A stretch of DNA of 46,694 nt, from contig JARLJF010000085.1 of the NCBI GenBank assembly GCA_031291335.1, positions 1-46,694 of the forward strand. Direction: 5' to 3'. Made by a program: the position numbers and the translations under genes. This stretch comes from Pandoraea sp. Lineage in GTDB: Bacteria; Pseudomonadota; Gammaproteobacteria; Burkholderiales; Burkholderiaceae. Numbering within the stretch: position 1 is the first letter of the stretch; every line of letters begins with the position of its first letter. Shown one piece after another: positions 8,236-16,734 of the stretch. The notes below the pieces were generated by a model that was given only the letters and a program-made list of their open reading frames with translations, was not told where the DNA came from and did not search any database.

Positions 8236-10008
8236 ATGCGCATTCGCATGGGGCTGTTGCAAGTGCTGGTGGTGTGTGGATTGGTTGTGGCGCCGGGGCT
8301 TCCGGCCGTCGCGACAACCTCTGCAACGTCTGCGGCGTCTGCCTCTACTGAGGCGGCTGGCGCGGTAGGGGGCGATAGCGGCACGTCCGGCGCGGTCTCT
8401 TCAGGTAATGAAGCGTCGGCCAACGATGCGCAAGACGGCGTGGAGCTGCGCTTCATGGACCGTCCCGTTGTGACGTTTCGCGGCACGCTGGCCGGTGCAA
8501 CGCCCGCCGTGCGAGCGGCTCGTGCCCGGGCAGTGCTCGACAGTCTGCCCGGCAATGCCTTCGACGCACCGGTCGACGTGCTGCGCGCGTCGCTGGGCGG
8601 TGTCTCCGGCGTGGCCTTCCGCGTGCAGGACCGGATTCTCTTCGGGCTGACGGCCGACGACCTCGCGCCGGGCGACCCACGTACGCTCGACGCTGCCGTC
8701 GACGACGTTCAGAAGAACCTGCAAGTCGCCTTTGCCGCCCGGCGCGAACAACTGCACTGGCCGACCATCCTGCGCGGTGTCGCCCTCAGCGCGCTCGCGC
8801 TGGTGGTGCTTGCGGTACTCGTCATCGGCGTCGGACGCATGCGTACGAGACTGGAGACGCGTCTGCAGAGCGCGTTCGAGAAACGCATCCTGCAACGCAC
8901 CGCGCGCTCGTTCGACTGGACTGGTTCGGCCGTCCACCTTGTCCACCAGGTCGTGCAGATCGGCGCCGTATGCCTCGCGCTGGCCTTCTCCTATCTCTAT
9001 CTGATCTTCGTGCTGATGCAGTTCCCGGCCAGTCAGCCCATGGCCGGGCGATTATCGGACTTTCTCTGGGCGCTGGTCGACCGCTTCGGCATCGGGGTAG
9101 CCGCGGCCATCCCGGGGATCATGACGGTCATCGTCATCTTCCTGCTCACGCGGGCGCTGCAAAGTTTGCTCAATAACGTGTTCGATGCGGTGCAGAGCGG
9201 GCGCCTGACCATTCCCGGCATGCATCCCGAGACGGCTGGCGCCACGCGGCGCGTGGTGTCCGTCGTGGTGTGGGGGCTGGCGATCACCTTTGCCTACCCG
9301 TACATGCCGGGTGCGCAGAGCGATGTCTTCAAAGGGCTGTCCGTCTTGCTCGGCCTGATGGTGACGTTAGGCTCGAGCGGCATCGTCAACCAGTTGATGA
9401 GCGGGATGGTCGTGATCTATAGCCGTTCGCTGAAGAAGGGCGATCTCGTCTCGATCGGCGACGCGACGGGCGTGGTGGTGAGCGTCGATGCGCTCTCGGT
9501 GAAGATCCTCAATCTGGCGCAGGAATCGCTGACCATTCCGAACGCGGTGGTCGTCGCGTCGACGGTCCGTAACTTCTCCACGCAGGGCCGTGGCGCCGCC
9601 ATCACCACGACACTCACCATCGGGTACGACACCCCGTGGCGACAGGTTCACGCCATGCTGATCGAGGCGGCAGGGCACACGCCCCATGTCGCCGACCAGC
9701 CCGCACCGTATGTCCTGCAACGCGCGTTGTCGGACTTCTACGTCGAGTACGAGGTCTTCGCCGCGCTGCGCGATCCGTCGGCGCGCTTTGCCGCGATCTC
9801 GGCGCTGCACGAGAACATTCAGGACGTCTTCAATCGTTACGACGTTCAGATCATGTCGCCACATTTCGAAGAGCAACCGCAATCTCCGCTCACCATCCGG
9901 CCGGAACACTGGTATCCGGCCCCGGCGCACGCCCCGGCAGACGGGGCACCGTCCTCGTCCCTGTCACCTGTCGCATCGCAAGAACAAGGAGCTGGTCATG
10001 CCCGCTAA
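8236..10008 (+). CDS. MscS-family mechanosensitive ion channel with periplasmic N-terminal domain
   Basis: Large MscS-like channel of the inner membrane that would release solutes on hypo-osmotic shock. From ATG 8236 (AGGAG 8 nt upstream) the product has 590 residues: a signal peptide (MRIRMGLLQVLVVCGLVV…), a low-complexity and periplasmic segment to about residue 170, four to five transmembrane helices between about 175 and 375, then the MscS pore/beta domain. The hallmark region around residues 378-450 reads LGSSGIVNQLMSGMVVIYSR, KKGDLVSIGD and LTIPNAVVVASTVRNFS. It is much longer than E. coli MscS (286 aa), closer to the YbdG/YnaI or MscK-like group. It overlaps the DUF2252 gene by 11 bp, implying co-translation. 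Confidence 0.92.
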   Translation: MRIRMGLLQVLVVCGLVVAPGLPAVATTSATSAASASTEAAGAVGGDSGTSGAVSSGNEASANDAQDGVELRFMDRPVVTFRGTLAGATPAVRAARARAVLDSLPGNAFDAPVDVLRASLGGVSGVAFRVQDRILFGLTADDLAPGDPRTLDAAVDDVQKNLQVAFAARREQLHWPTILRGVALSALALVVLAVLVIGVGRMRTRLETRLQSAFEKRILQRTARSFDWTGSAVHLVHQVVQIGAVCLALAFSYLYLIFVLMQFPASQPMAGRLSDFLWALVDRFGIGVAAAIPGIMTVIVIFLLTRALQSLLNNVFDAVQSGRLTIPGMHPETAGATRRVVSVVVWGLAITFAYPYMPGAQSDVFKGLSVLLGLMVTLGSSGIVNQLMSGMVVIYSRSLKKGDLVSIGDATGVVVSVDALSVKILNLAQESLTIPNAVVVASTVRNFSTQGRGAAITTTLTIGYDTPWRQVHAMLIEAAGHTPHVADQPAPYVLQRALSDFYVEYEVFAALRDPSARFAAISALHENIQDVFNRYDVQIMSPHFEEQPQSPLTIRPEHWYPAPAHAPADGAPSSSLSPVASQEQGAGHAR

Positions 10009-11536
10009 GTCGTCGTCTGCGTCGCCGTCGTCCAAGGCAGGCGCTACCGCATCCGCCCCTCGCACCTCATCTTCGCCGAGCGCGCCGACCACGCCAGCGG
10101 CACCCACCACGACGGAGATCCCGCCCCCCTCGCTGGTGCCCTTCGGGACTCGTGTCGCCGCCGGGCGCCAACTGCGCGATAAAACGCCCCGGGGCAGCCA
10201 TGCGCATCTCGGCAACGTTGACCGGGACATCGTGGAATTACTGCGCATCAGCAGCGAGGGCCGCGTCAGCGCGCTTGTCCCGCTGCGCTATGGACGCATG
10301 CTGGCCTCGCCCTTCGCGTTCTACCGGGGGAGCGCCATCGTGCAGGCTCACGATCTGGCGGGCACGCCGAATACCGGCCTCACCATGCAGATCTGCGGTG
10401 ACTGCCATCTGGCCAACTTCGGCGGGTTCGCTACGCCGGAGCGCACCCTGATCTTTGATCTGAACGACTTCGATGAGACCGCACCCGGCCCCTGGGAGTG
10501 GGACTTGAAGCGTCTGTGCGTCAGTCTGGTGCTGGCCGCACGGCAATTCGGCTTTGGCGACACGCTGGGCGTCGAGTTGGTCCGCTCGGCCGTGGACACG
10601 TATGCGCGACGTCTGGACGAATACGCCCACATGTCGACCATTGCGCTGTGGCATGAGCAAGTGACGTTCGAGCGCATGCTCGGCCTCGCCCAGACCGATC
10701 GTGTGCGCGAGGGCGTCAAGCGCGGCATCGCGCGGGCGACTGGCCGGACACACGAAAATGTGCTGCCCAAGTTTGCCCAGCACGTCGGCGATCACTGGCA
10801 GATCCGTGACTCGCCGCCCACGGTTTTCCATGTCCACGGCGCGACAACGCTATTCGGCCCGGAGGACGACTGGCTTGGCCTCGGCGACTGGCGCGCGCTG
10901 TTCGAACCCGTCTACAAAAGCTATGTGAGTTCGCTGCCGCCCGATCGGGCCCATATGCTCTCTGGCTATACGCAGGAGGATCTGGCGTTCAAGGTCGTGG
11001 GGGTTGGCAGCGTCGGCACGCGGTGTCTCGTGCTGCTCATGATGGACAGCCACGAGCAGCCGCTTTTCCTGCAGTTCAAGGAGGCATCGAAATCGGTGGT
11101 CTCGCGGTTCTTCAAGAACGTCACGCCCAAGAACGACGGACGTCGCGTGGTCGAGGGGCAGCGGCTCATGCAAGCGGCCTCCGACGCCTTCCTGGGCTGG
11201 GGTTCCGGCCCGTTCGGCCGCTGCATCTACGGACGTCAGCTTCGCGACATGAAGATCTCGGCTCAGTTCGAGCTGTTCCGGGCCGACGGCTTCCTGGAAT
11301 ATGCCGGTCTTTGCGGATGGGTGCTGGCGCGTGCCCACGCGAAGGCAGGCGGCTGCGCGGCAGAGCTGGTGGGTTACGTGGGCAAGGGCATTCGTCTGGG
11401 CGAGGCGCTCATCCATTACGCGACGGATTACGCCGATCAGGTCGAGCGCGATTACGAGGTGTTTCGCAAGGCGTGTCGTGACGGACGACTCGAGGCGCGC
11501 ACCGACGCCGACATGGCCGCCGATTTCATGGCATGA
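9998..11536 (+). CDS. DUF2252 family protein (kinase-like fold)
   Basis: Member of the uncharacterised DUF2252 family, 512 residues from ATG 9998 with AAGGAG 6 nt upstream. A Ser/Ala/Pro/Thr-rich N-terminal tail of about 45 residues precedes the domain. Family landmarks are TPRGSHAHLG, the LASPFAFYRGSA stretch, GDCHLANFGGF (about 134-144) and LIFDLNDFDET followed by PWEWDLKRL. The HxxN and DxND elements recall the catalytic and metal-binding loops of aminoglycoside-phosphotransferase-like kinases, so a phosphotransfer role is possible but unproven. The gene starts inside the 3' end of the mscS-like gene and is followed 63 bp later by a diguanylate cyclase, so the three form a probable transcription unit. 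Confidence 0.9.
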   Translation: MPAKSSSASPSSKAGATASAPRTSSSPSAPTTPAAPTTTEIPPPSLVPFGTRVAAGRQLRDKTPRGSHAHLGNVDRDIVELLRISSEGRVSALVPLRYGRMLASPFAFYRGSAIVQAHDLAGTPNTGLTMQICGDCHLANFGGFATPERTLIFDLNDFDETAPGPWEWDLKRLCVSLVLAARQFGFGDTLGVELVRSAVDTYARRLDEYAHMSTIALWHEQVTFERMLGLAQTDRVREGVKRGIARATGRTHENVLPKFAQHVGDHWQIRDSPPTVFHVHGATTLFGPEDDWLGLGDWRALFEPVYKSYVSSLPPDRAHMLSGYTQEDLAFKVVGVGSVGTRCLVLLMMDSHEQPLFLQFKEASKSVVSRFFKNVTPKNDGRRVVEGQRLMQAASDAFLGWGSGPFGRCIYGRQLRDMKISAQFELFRADGFLEYAGLCGWVLARAHAKAGGCAAELVGYVGKGIRLGEALIHYATDYADQVERDYEVFRKACRDGRLEARTDADMAADFMA

Positions 11537-11599
11537 GTGGCAAGCCCGCGACGGCATTCAAAGGGCTGCACCAAAGGATCGAGAGGAGAGTTCCTGAGT

Positions 11600-13144
11600 A
11601 TGCCGATGCATCGGTGGCGCGCACACATCGCACTGGCGGTAGGCACGGCGGTTCGCTGGGTATTCCGAACGCCAACATTGATCGTCTGGAGCGGTGTTGG
11701 AATCTCCGTGATGGTCATGGGGGTGGCCGTGGCTTTGCTCTACGAGGGGCGCCTGCTGGTGCTCGCTCGTGCGGCCGACAACCAGCGCAACATCGTCGAG
11801 GTGATGGAGCGCGATCTGGAGTTGAATTTCCAGCTTTACGAGGCGTCGCTCGACGCCGTGGTGACGCTGCTCGCGCGCGCCGATGTTGACGCGCTTCCCG
11901 CCACGCTGCGCCGCGAACTGATTTTCGAGCGGGCCGGCGCGTCACGCCATATCGGCTCGTTGGTGGTTCTCGACGAGCATGGCGATATCGTCATCGACGC
12001 CGCGAGCGAGACGCCCCGGGACTTCAATTTCGCAGATCGCGACTACTTCAAGGTGCACCGCGACGACCCGCACGTCGGATTGTTCGTGAGCGGGTTCATC
12101 CAGTCGCGCCTGCGTGACAACGCGCCGACCATGGTGCTGAGCCGGCGGCTTACGCGCCCGGATGGTTCCTTTGGCGGTGTGGTATCGCTGGCGGTCGACA
12201 TTGCGTACTTCCGCAATCTGTTCGATCACATCGAAGTGGGGAAGCAGGGCGTCATCCTGTTGCTGGGTAAGGACGGCTCCATTTTGATGCGCAAGCCTTA
12301 CGACCCCGGCGTGATCGGGCTCACGATGGCGCAGACGGGGCGCTATGAGGCGCTCCCGACCGGGCGCGACGATCGGCGCATCTTTCCCATTCGTTTCCTC
12401 GGCCACAACAGCCTGATGTCGCGCCGGATTCTGAGCAGTGTGCCGCTCACATTGATTGTCGTGACGTCCAGCGACGAGATTCTTGCCCCCTGGCATCAGC
12501 GGGTGATCGAATTCGGTGGCCTGTTTCTGCTGCTCAATGCCGGGTTCGTCGGCATCTCGATATTGTTGGCGGCCCAGTTGCGGCGACGTTTGCGTGCCGA
12601 GCGCGAGTTGCGGTTGCTGGCCCGTACCGATGGGCTGACGGGGCTGTCGAATCGCCGTTCGCTCGACAAGATTCTCGGCAACGAGTGGCGTCGCATGCGT
12701 CGCTCGGGCCGTGCAATGGCCGTGGCGTTCATCGACATCGACTGGTTCAAGCGCTACAACGACACGCACGGGCATCAGGCTGGCGACGCCGCGCTCGCCG
12801 CCGTCGCCGGCGCGATCGGGGCGGCGCTGCAACGCCCCTCTGACGCCGCCGGGCGTTACGGCGGCGAAGAGTTCATTGCCGTCATGCCCGATACCGACAC
12901 TCTCGGGGCGCAGCGGGTCGCCGAAGGCATCCGTCTGGCCGTGGACCGGCTCAACCTCGAGCACGCGTCGAGCGATTTCGGACGCGTTACCGTTAGCGTT
13001 GGCGTTGCGTGCCGCACGCCACAGGGACGGGAACCCGTCGACGTGCTTGTCAAAGACGCCGACGATGCGCTCTATCGCGCCAAGGAAACCGGTCGCAACC
13101 GGGTCATCGTCGCATCGACTGACGACACCGGGCAAAAGGGGTAA
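11600..13144 (+). CDS. Membrane Cache-domain GGDEF diguanylate cyclase
   Basis: Predicted cyclic-di-GMP synthase of the inner membrane, 514 residues. A transmembrane helix (about 25-48) leads to a periplasmic dCache-type sensor (about 50-305; DFNFADRDYFKVH and MVLSRRLTRPDGSFGG are typical), then a second helix (about 310-335) and a GGDEF domain. The catalytic motif is GGEEF at 421-425, and an RxxD inhibitory site (RPSD, 412-415) lies exactly five residues before it, so the enzyme should be active and product-inhibited. There is no EAL domain. ATG 11600 was chosen with GGAG about 11 nt upstream; ATG 11606 is an alternative. Terminator 13179-13210 follows. The ligand of the Cache domain is unknown. 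Confidence 0.94.
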   Translation: MPMHRWRAHIALAVGTAVRWVFRTPTLIVWSGVGISVMVMGVAVALLYEGRLLVLARAADNQRNIVEVMERDLELNFQLYEASLDAVVTLLARADVDALPATLRRELIFERAGASRHIGSLVVLDEHGDIVIDAASETPRDFNFADRDYFKVHRDDPHVGLFVSGFIQSRLRDNAPTMVLSRRLTRPDGSFGGVVSLAVDIAYFRNLFDHIEVGKQGVILLLGKDGSILMRKPYDPGVIGLTMAQTGRYEALPTGRDDRRIFPIRFLGHNSLMSRRILSSVPLTLIVVTSSDEILAPWHQRVIEFGGLFLLLNAGFVGISILLAAQLRRRLRAERELRLLARTDGLTGLSNRRSLDKILGNEWRRMRRSGRAMAVAFIDIDWFKRYNDTHGHQAGDAALAAVAGAIGAALQRPSDAAGRYGGEEFIAVMPDTDTLGAQRVAEGIRLAVDRLNLEHASSDFGRVTVSVGVACRTPQGREPVDVLVKDADDALYRAKETGRNRVIVASTDDTGQKG

Positions 13145-13431
13145 TTCATAGGAATTGTCCGATGTCGCTGACGGCATCCGTACGCATTTCTCGTGCGTAC
13201 GCATTTTTTTGTTCTTCCAAGTGACTTTCGCTGTATCTCTCAAGTCTTTGATTTTCATTTGAATTCTTTAAATGGAAATCAACGTCACCCCGGCATTGCA
13301 TCGTTTGCCAGCGTCCGCCTACACATCTTTCAGATTTCGCCGATTCGCCGGATGAAACCGGCTATCTACAATCGATTTCAACAAGTCCGGTGCCAGGCAC
13401 AACAGCACGGACGGCAGTCGAGGAGGTTGTC
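13145..13431. other. Intergenic region after the diguanylate cyclase
   Basis: Holds the intrinsic terminator at 13179-13210, then an AT-rich stretch (13203-13290) likely to contain the promoter of the following stress cluster. No gene is seen. Confidence 0.5.
13179..13210 (+). terminator. Rho-independent terminator after the Cache-GGDEF gene
   Basis: Stem CGTACGCA (13179-13186) pairs with TGCGTACG (13194-13201) over a 7-nt loop, followed by CA and seven T residues (13204-13210). It sits 35 bp after the stop of the diguanylate cyclase. Confidence 0.85.
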
Positions 13432-14376
13432 ATGGCGAAGCGCATCCCCCCGGGCAAGTCGTCGCAGGACAGGGCGGCAGACGAAAGGGCGCAACACGAA
13501 CAGCACGCACTGACGCACGAAGACGGTGATGCCGAGACGAACGGCGCACAGATATCGGCGGCGGAAGGTGCTGACGACGCGCCGCCGCATGAAGCCCGGC
13601 AGTCGGCCGCTCGTGATGCCCAAACGGCTCACGCGCAACAGCAGAACGATCCGGCGTGGATTGGCTCCTCTGACCCGAAGCAAGCCAAGACGGGCAGCGC
13701 AGGCAAGGAAGACAAGGATTCAGCGGGCGGTCACGGGTATGCCCCGGAGATTGCCCACGGCGAGGAGAGCGGTTACGGGCCGGCGGACGCCGCACCGGGT
13801 GCGCATCCCCGGTTCGGCCGGCAAAGCGCCTACGGTCCGCACGACGATTATGCGGGGACGGGCCGGGACGCCTCGGCGCCGGAGTTACCCGTCAGAAGTG
13901 CGTCGCAATCGCGACAGGTCGAATGGCCGGAAGGTACGGAAGGGGTTGATCCCACCCCGGAGCGAGAACACAAGCATCTGTCAGGCGAGGCCGAGCAGGC
14001 CACAGGGAGCAGGGGCCGTGGTGGTGACGAGCAAGGGCACGCGCATGCGGGCGTGAAGGGCAAGCCGCAAAAGACGGCAAATGCCACCGTTCACGCCGGC
14101 TCGCGTGGCCCGTCGTCGGCCGATACCACGGTGCGTGACGATGTTCGCCGCGCGCTGTCCGACGCGCGTGACCTTGAGGTATCGCACGTCGACGTGACGG
14201 TGACATCGGGACTGGTATTGCTCACGGGCTTTGTCCCTGAGCGCTGGATGCAGCATGTGGTGCAGACGGTGGTCTCGAAAGTGCCGGGCGTGAGCGGTGT
14301 GGACAACCAGTTGCATGAGCGTCGCGACAAGGCAATGAGCCGTCCGGGCGAGAGCCAGGAAGGTCACAAGATCTGA
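13432..14376 (+). CDS. BON-domain protein with long disordered N-terminus
   Basis: A 314-residue protein from ATG 13432, with AGGAGG at 13421-13426. Residues 1 to about 225 are extremely hydrophilic and low in complexity (Glu, Asp, Ala, Gly, His, Gln), with no signal peptide or membrane helix. The last 75 residues form one BON domain: DTTVRDDVRRALSDARDL, VTVTSGLVLLTGFVPERWM and VSKVPGVSGVDNQLHER. BON domains occur in OsmY-type proteins and are thought to bind membranes or lipids. Lacking a signal peptide, this one should stay in the cytoplasm. It opens a run of small genes linked with osmotic and envelope stress. The function of the disordered part is unknown. Confidence 0.85.
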   Translation: MAKRIPPGKSSQDRAADERAQHEQHALTHEDGDAETNGAQISAAEGADDAPPHEARQSAARDAQTAHAQQQNDPAWIGSSDPKQAKTGSAGKEDKDSAGGHGYAPEIAHGEESGYGPADAAPGAHPRFGRQSAYGPHDDYAGTGRDASAPELPVRSASQSRQVEWPEGTEGVDPTPEREHKHLSGEAEQATGSRGRGGDEQGHAHAGVKGKPQKTANATVHAGSRGPSSADTTVRDDVRRALSDARDLEVSHVDVTVTSGLVLLTGFVPERWMQHVVQTVVSKVPGVSGVDNQLHERRDKAMSRPGESQEGHKI

Positions 14377-14602
14377 ATGAAGCCAGCAGTACCGCAGCAA
14401 AGGACATCCGGGCATCCGGGGCGTGGGTCAGCGCGACACGCGCGCCGGTGGCTGGAGACAAGGCAAGACCGGGCATCTCCGGGCGAGGAGATGTATCACC
14501 AATGACTCGGTCGTCGCAGGGCGCCGCACGTTCAGCGTGCAGGAGGTGACGCCCAAGGCAGCAATGCCACCGATGTGACGATCAATTTTCGGGAGGTCAA
14601 CA

Positions 14603-14962
14603 ATGAAACAATCGAATCTGCTCAAGCTCATCATGGCCGGTGCACTCGCAACGACGGGCATCGCTGCCCACGCCCTCGATCAGGGCGGCATCATCAAGAT
14701 TGCCGACAGCTCAGGCGCCAGCGGCGTGATGAGCGACACCGGCCGCAAGATCGACGATTCGGCGCTCACCGCCAAGGTGAAGGCTGAACTGCTCGCCAAG
14801 AAGGACGTTCCGTCGACCAAGGTCCATGTGACCACGCGTCAGGGCGTCGTGCATCTGACCGGCTCGGTACCGCAGTCGGCCCAGCGCACGCTCGTCGTGG
14901 ACACGGTCAAGGGCGTTGACGGCGTGGTCGACGTCAAGGACGACCTCAAGGTAATGAAGTAA
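14603..14962 (+). CDS. Periplasmic BON-domain protein (OsmY-like)
   Basis: A 119-residue exported protein. A signal peptide (MKQSNLLKLIMAGALATTGIAAHA) precedes a single BON domain starting with DDSALTAKVKAELLAKKDVP and containing VTTRQGVVHLTGSVPQSAQ and VKGVDGVVDVKDDLKV, the standard alternation of helix and strand in this family. GGGAGGT lies about 7 nt before ATG. E. coli OsmY carries two BON domains, so this is a single-domain relative, expected in the periplasm and linked to envelope or osmotic stress. It is separated by 226 bp from the preceding BON gene, with no terminator seen between them. Confidence 0.9.
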   Translation: MKQSNLLKLIMAGALATTGIAAHALDQGGIIKIADSSGASGVMSDTGRKIDDSALTAKVKAELLAKKDVPSTKVHVTTRQGVVHLTGSVPQSAQRTLVVDTVKGVDGVVDVKDDLKVMK

Positions 14963-15029
14963 CTCGGATTTCGCCACGTCGACGGCGCGAGGTTTCGCGC
15001 CTCGACATCACTGGACGAAGGAGAAAATC

Positions 15030-15461
15030 ATGACTATGCAAACCGGTCGGGGCCCGACGGCCCAACCAGGCGCACGTATCGTAGGTGCTTCCCACAAGTT
15101 GCCCGATGGCCCGGGGCCGTCGGTGATGGCCGCCGACACGCTCGACGCCGAAGACGTGGTGAACACTGCCGGCGAAAGCCTTGGCAAGGTCAAGCACATC
15201 ATGATCGATGTGCAGCGCGGCACGGTGGCGTACGCCGTTCTGTCGTTCGGCGGCTTTCTCGGCATGGGCGACAAGCTGTTCGCCATTCCGTGGCATGCGT
15301 TGCAACTCGACGTCGAAAACAAGCGCTTCATTCTTGATATCGACAAGGAAGCACTCAAGAAGGCGCCGGGCTTCGACAAAGACCACTGGCCGAGCATGGC
15401 TGACCTGCATTGGGCCGAGCAGGTGCATACGTATTACACCGTCGACCCGTATTGGCATTGA
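15030..15461 (+). CDS. PRC-barrel domain protein
   Basis: Small cytoplasmic protein of 143 residues with one PRC-barrel domain (about 40-115): DVVNTAGESLGKVKHIMIDV, GTVAYAVLSFGGFLGMGDKL and FAIPWHALQLDVENKRFILD are the canonical strands. PRC barrels occur in photosynthetic reaction-centre H subunit and RimM; stand-alone versions like this are common in stress clusters of Burkholderiales but have no assigned reaction. AAGGAG precedes the ATG. Its place between BON-domain genes and a DUF3309 gene suggests co-expression under stress (inference). Confidence 0.9.
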   Translation: MTMQTGRGPTAQPGARIVGASHKLPDGPGPSVMAADTLDAEDVVNTAGESLGKVKHIMIDVQRGTVAYAVLSFGGFLGMGDKLFAIPWHALQLDVENKRFILDIDKEALKKAPGFDKDHWPSMADLHWAEQVHTYYTVDPYWH

Positions 15462-15480
15462 GCCTGACGAGAACTTGCTC

Positions 15481-15741
15481 ATGCCGGGTTCAATCGTAGG
15501 TCCAATCGAAATCTGCCGCCTGACGCAGGCCCCTCGCCTGTACGCGCATTTGCCTGAACCTTACGACCCAGGCAAGCCGCCGGGGACACCGCCGCCGAAG
15601 TCGCCTCCTGACGAGGATGAACCGACGCCGATGCCCCCGCCCGACAGACCGCTGGATCCGCCGGTGGAGGAGCCGCCGCTTCGGCCACCCGGCAAGTACG
15701 TCGCCGGCGGACGTCACGGTCCGCAGGGAATGGCGGTCTGA
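15481..15741 (+). CDS. Small proline-rich protein
   Basis: An 86-residue reading frame begins 19 bp after the PRC-barrel stop and has no recognised domain. Its first 30 residues are ordinary (MPGSIVGPIEICRLTQAPRL) and the rest is about one third proline with acidic residues, so it is probably disordered. The ribosome binding site is weak (GAGAA), and the reading frame could be fortuitous in such GC-rich DNA, but its spacing between two convincing genes and the absence of alternatives favour a real gene. Confidence 0.5.
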   Translation: MPGSIVGPIEICRLTQAPRLYAHLPEPYDPGKPPGTPPPKSPPDEDEPTPMPPPDRPLDPPVEEPPLRPPGKYVAGGRHGPQGMAV

Positions 15742-15784
15742 GCGCACGAACTATTCATGGTCGGATCGGCAAGGGAGGAGAGTC

Positions 15785-15940
15785 ATGCTTGGCACCATCT
15801 TGTTGATTGTTCTGATTTTGTTGTTGATTGGCGCGATACCCGCGTGGCCGCATAGCCGGGGGTGGGGCTACTACCCGTCCGGTGGCATCGGTCTCGTGGT
15901 GGTGATCGTGCTGGTACTGGTGCTCATGGGGCACATCTGA
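15785..15940 (+). CDS. DUF3309 small membrane protein
   Basis: A 51-residue protein with two hydrophobic helices (LGTILLIVLILLLIGAIP and GIGLVVVIVLVLVLMG) separated by the short conserved loop AWPHSRGWGYYPSGG, the signature of DUF3309. A strong GGGAGGAG lies just before the ATG at 15785. It is predicted to sit in the inner membrane; the function is unknown. Members of this family repeatedly occur beside BON, PRC-barrel and ChaB genes. Confidence 0.88.
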   Translation: MLGTILLIVLILLLIGAIPAWPHSRGWGYYPSGGIGLVVVIVLVLVLMGHI

Positions 15941-16050
15941 CGCCGGTGGTGCTGCGCCTGACGCAAACCCCCGGTGCGACCGAGGTTCCACTGACGGCTC
16001 CCGCCTGACATCGGGGGCCGTCTGCAAGAGGACATCAAGGAGACACCGCC

Positions 16051-16293
16051 ATGCCTTATCGCCAGACTCACGATCTGCCGGCAAGCGTCAAGGATCACTT
16101 GCCATCGCATGCGCAGGAGATTTACCTGAAGGCGTTCAATGCCGCTTGGGACGAGTACCGCGATCCCGGCGAGCGACGTGGTCACGAATCGCGCGAAGAG
16201 ACGGCTCACAAAGTCGCCTGGACCGCTGTGAAGACGACTTACGAAAAGGATGAAAAGTCTGGTCAATGGCACGCAAAGAAGTCTCACCACTGA
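16051..16293 (+). CDS. ChaB family protein
   Basis: An 80-residue cytoplasmic protein matching the ChaB family over its full length: DLPASVKDHLPSHAQEIYLK, FNAAWDEYRDP, SREETAHKVAWTAVKTTYEK. ChaB was named as a possible regulator of the ChaA cation antiporter, but no chaA lies nearby, so that role is not supported here. AAGGAGA precedes the ATG. The strong terminator at 16392-16420 closes this stress-gene run. Confidence 0.92.
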   Translation: MPYRQTHDLPASVKDHLPSHAQEIYLKAFNAAWDEYRDPGERRGHESREETAHKVAWTAVKTTYEKDEKSGQWHAKKSHH

Positions 16294-16391
16294 TCGACAG
16301 TTCCGGGAATGGCGCATCGAAAGACGCCGTTCACCGCCGACCCCCAATACGATTGCCGCCGGTTCCCGCAACCGGAGCGCAACCGTAGCTT

Positions 16392-16420
16392 ACCGGCCCA
16401 CCCACTGGGCCGGTTTTTTT
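16392..16420 (+). terminator. Strong Rho-independent terminator after chaB-like gene
   Basis: A perfect 9-bp GC-rich stem, ACCGGCCCA (16392-16400) and TGGGCCGGT (16406-16414), with a 5-nt loop is followed by a run of T to 16420. Confidence 0.92.
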
Positions 16421-16734
16421 ATGGATGTCCGGGGATCTGGGCCATATAGGCATATAGCCGGATAGGCGCCTGGCCGCCTCGACGTTGCGCGTTTATTGCG
16501 ATGCAAGGTGAAACTTGCTGTTCGGCGGGGATCGGCACGTCATTGTGAAGTTTTGATGATGTTGCGTTGCAGCGCTCTCGCTGCAGAAGTTATCGGGTTC
16601 GCGTAAAATCGGCATCCTTGAACGGGGCTGCCTCGATGGTTCGACATCGGTAACAGGTGCAGCGCCCGATGCCGTTTCCTTTGTCGCTGCGAACGACCGC
16701 TCCGGTCCCGCGTCGACTGTCATCCTGAATCCCA
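16421..16734. other. Intergenic region upstream of the AraJ-like MFS gene
   Basis: No gene is supported. It contains a 7-bp hairpin TGCAGCG/CGCTGCA (16568-16585, 4-nt loop) without a T tract and a possible -10 TAAAAT at 16604-16609, but no convincing matching -35. Confidence 0.4.

Noticed and set aside
16568..16585. Terminator TGCAGCG/CGCTGCA before the AraJ-like gene
   Set aside because: No T tract follows on either strand, and a strong terminator already lies at 16392-16420.
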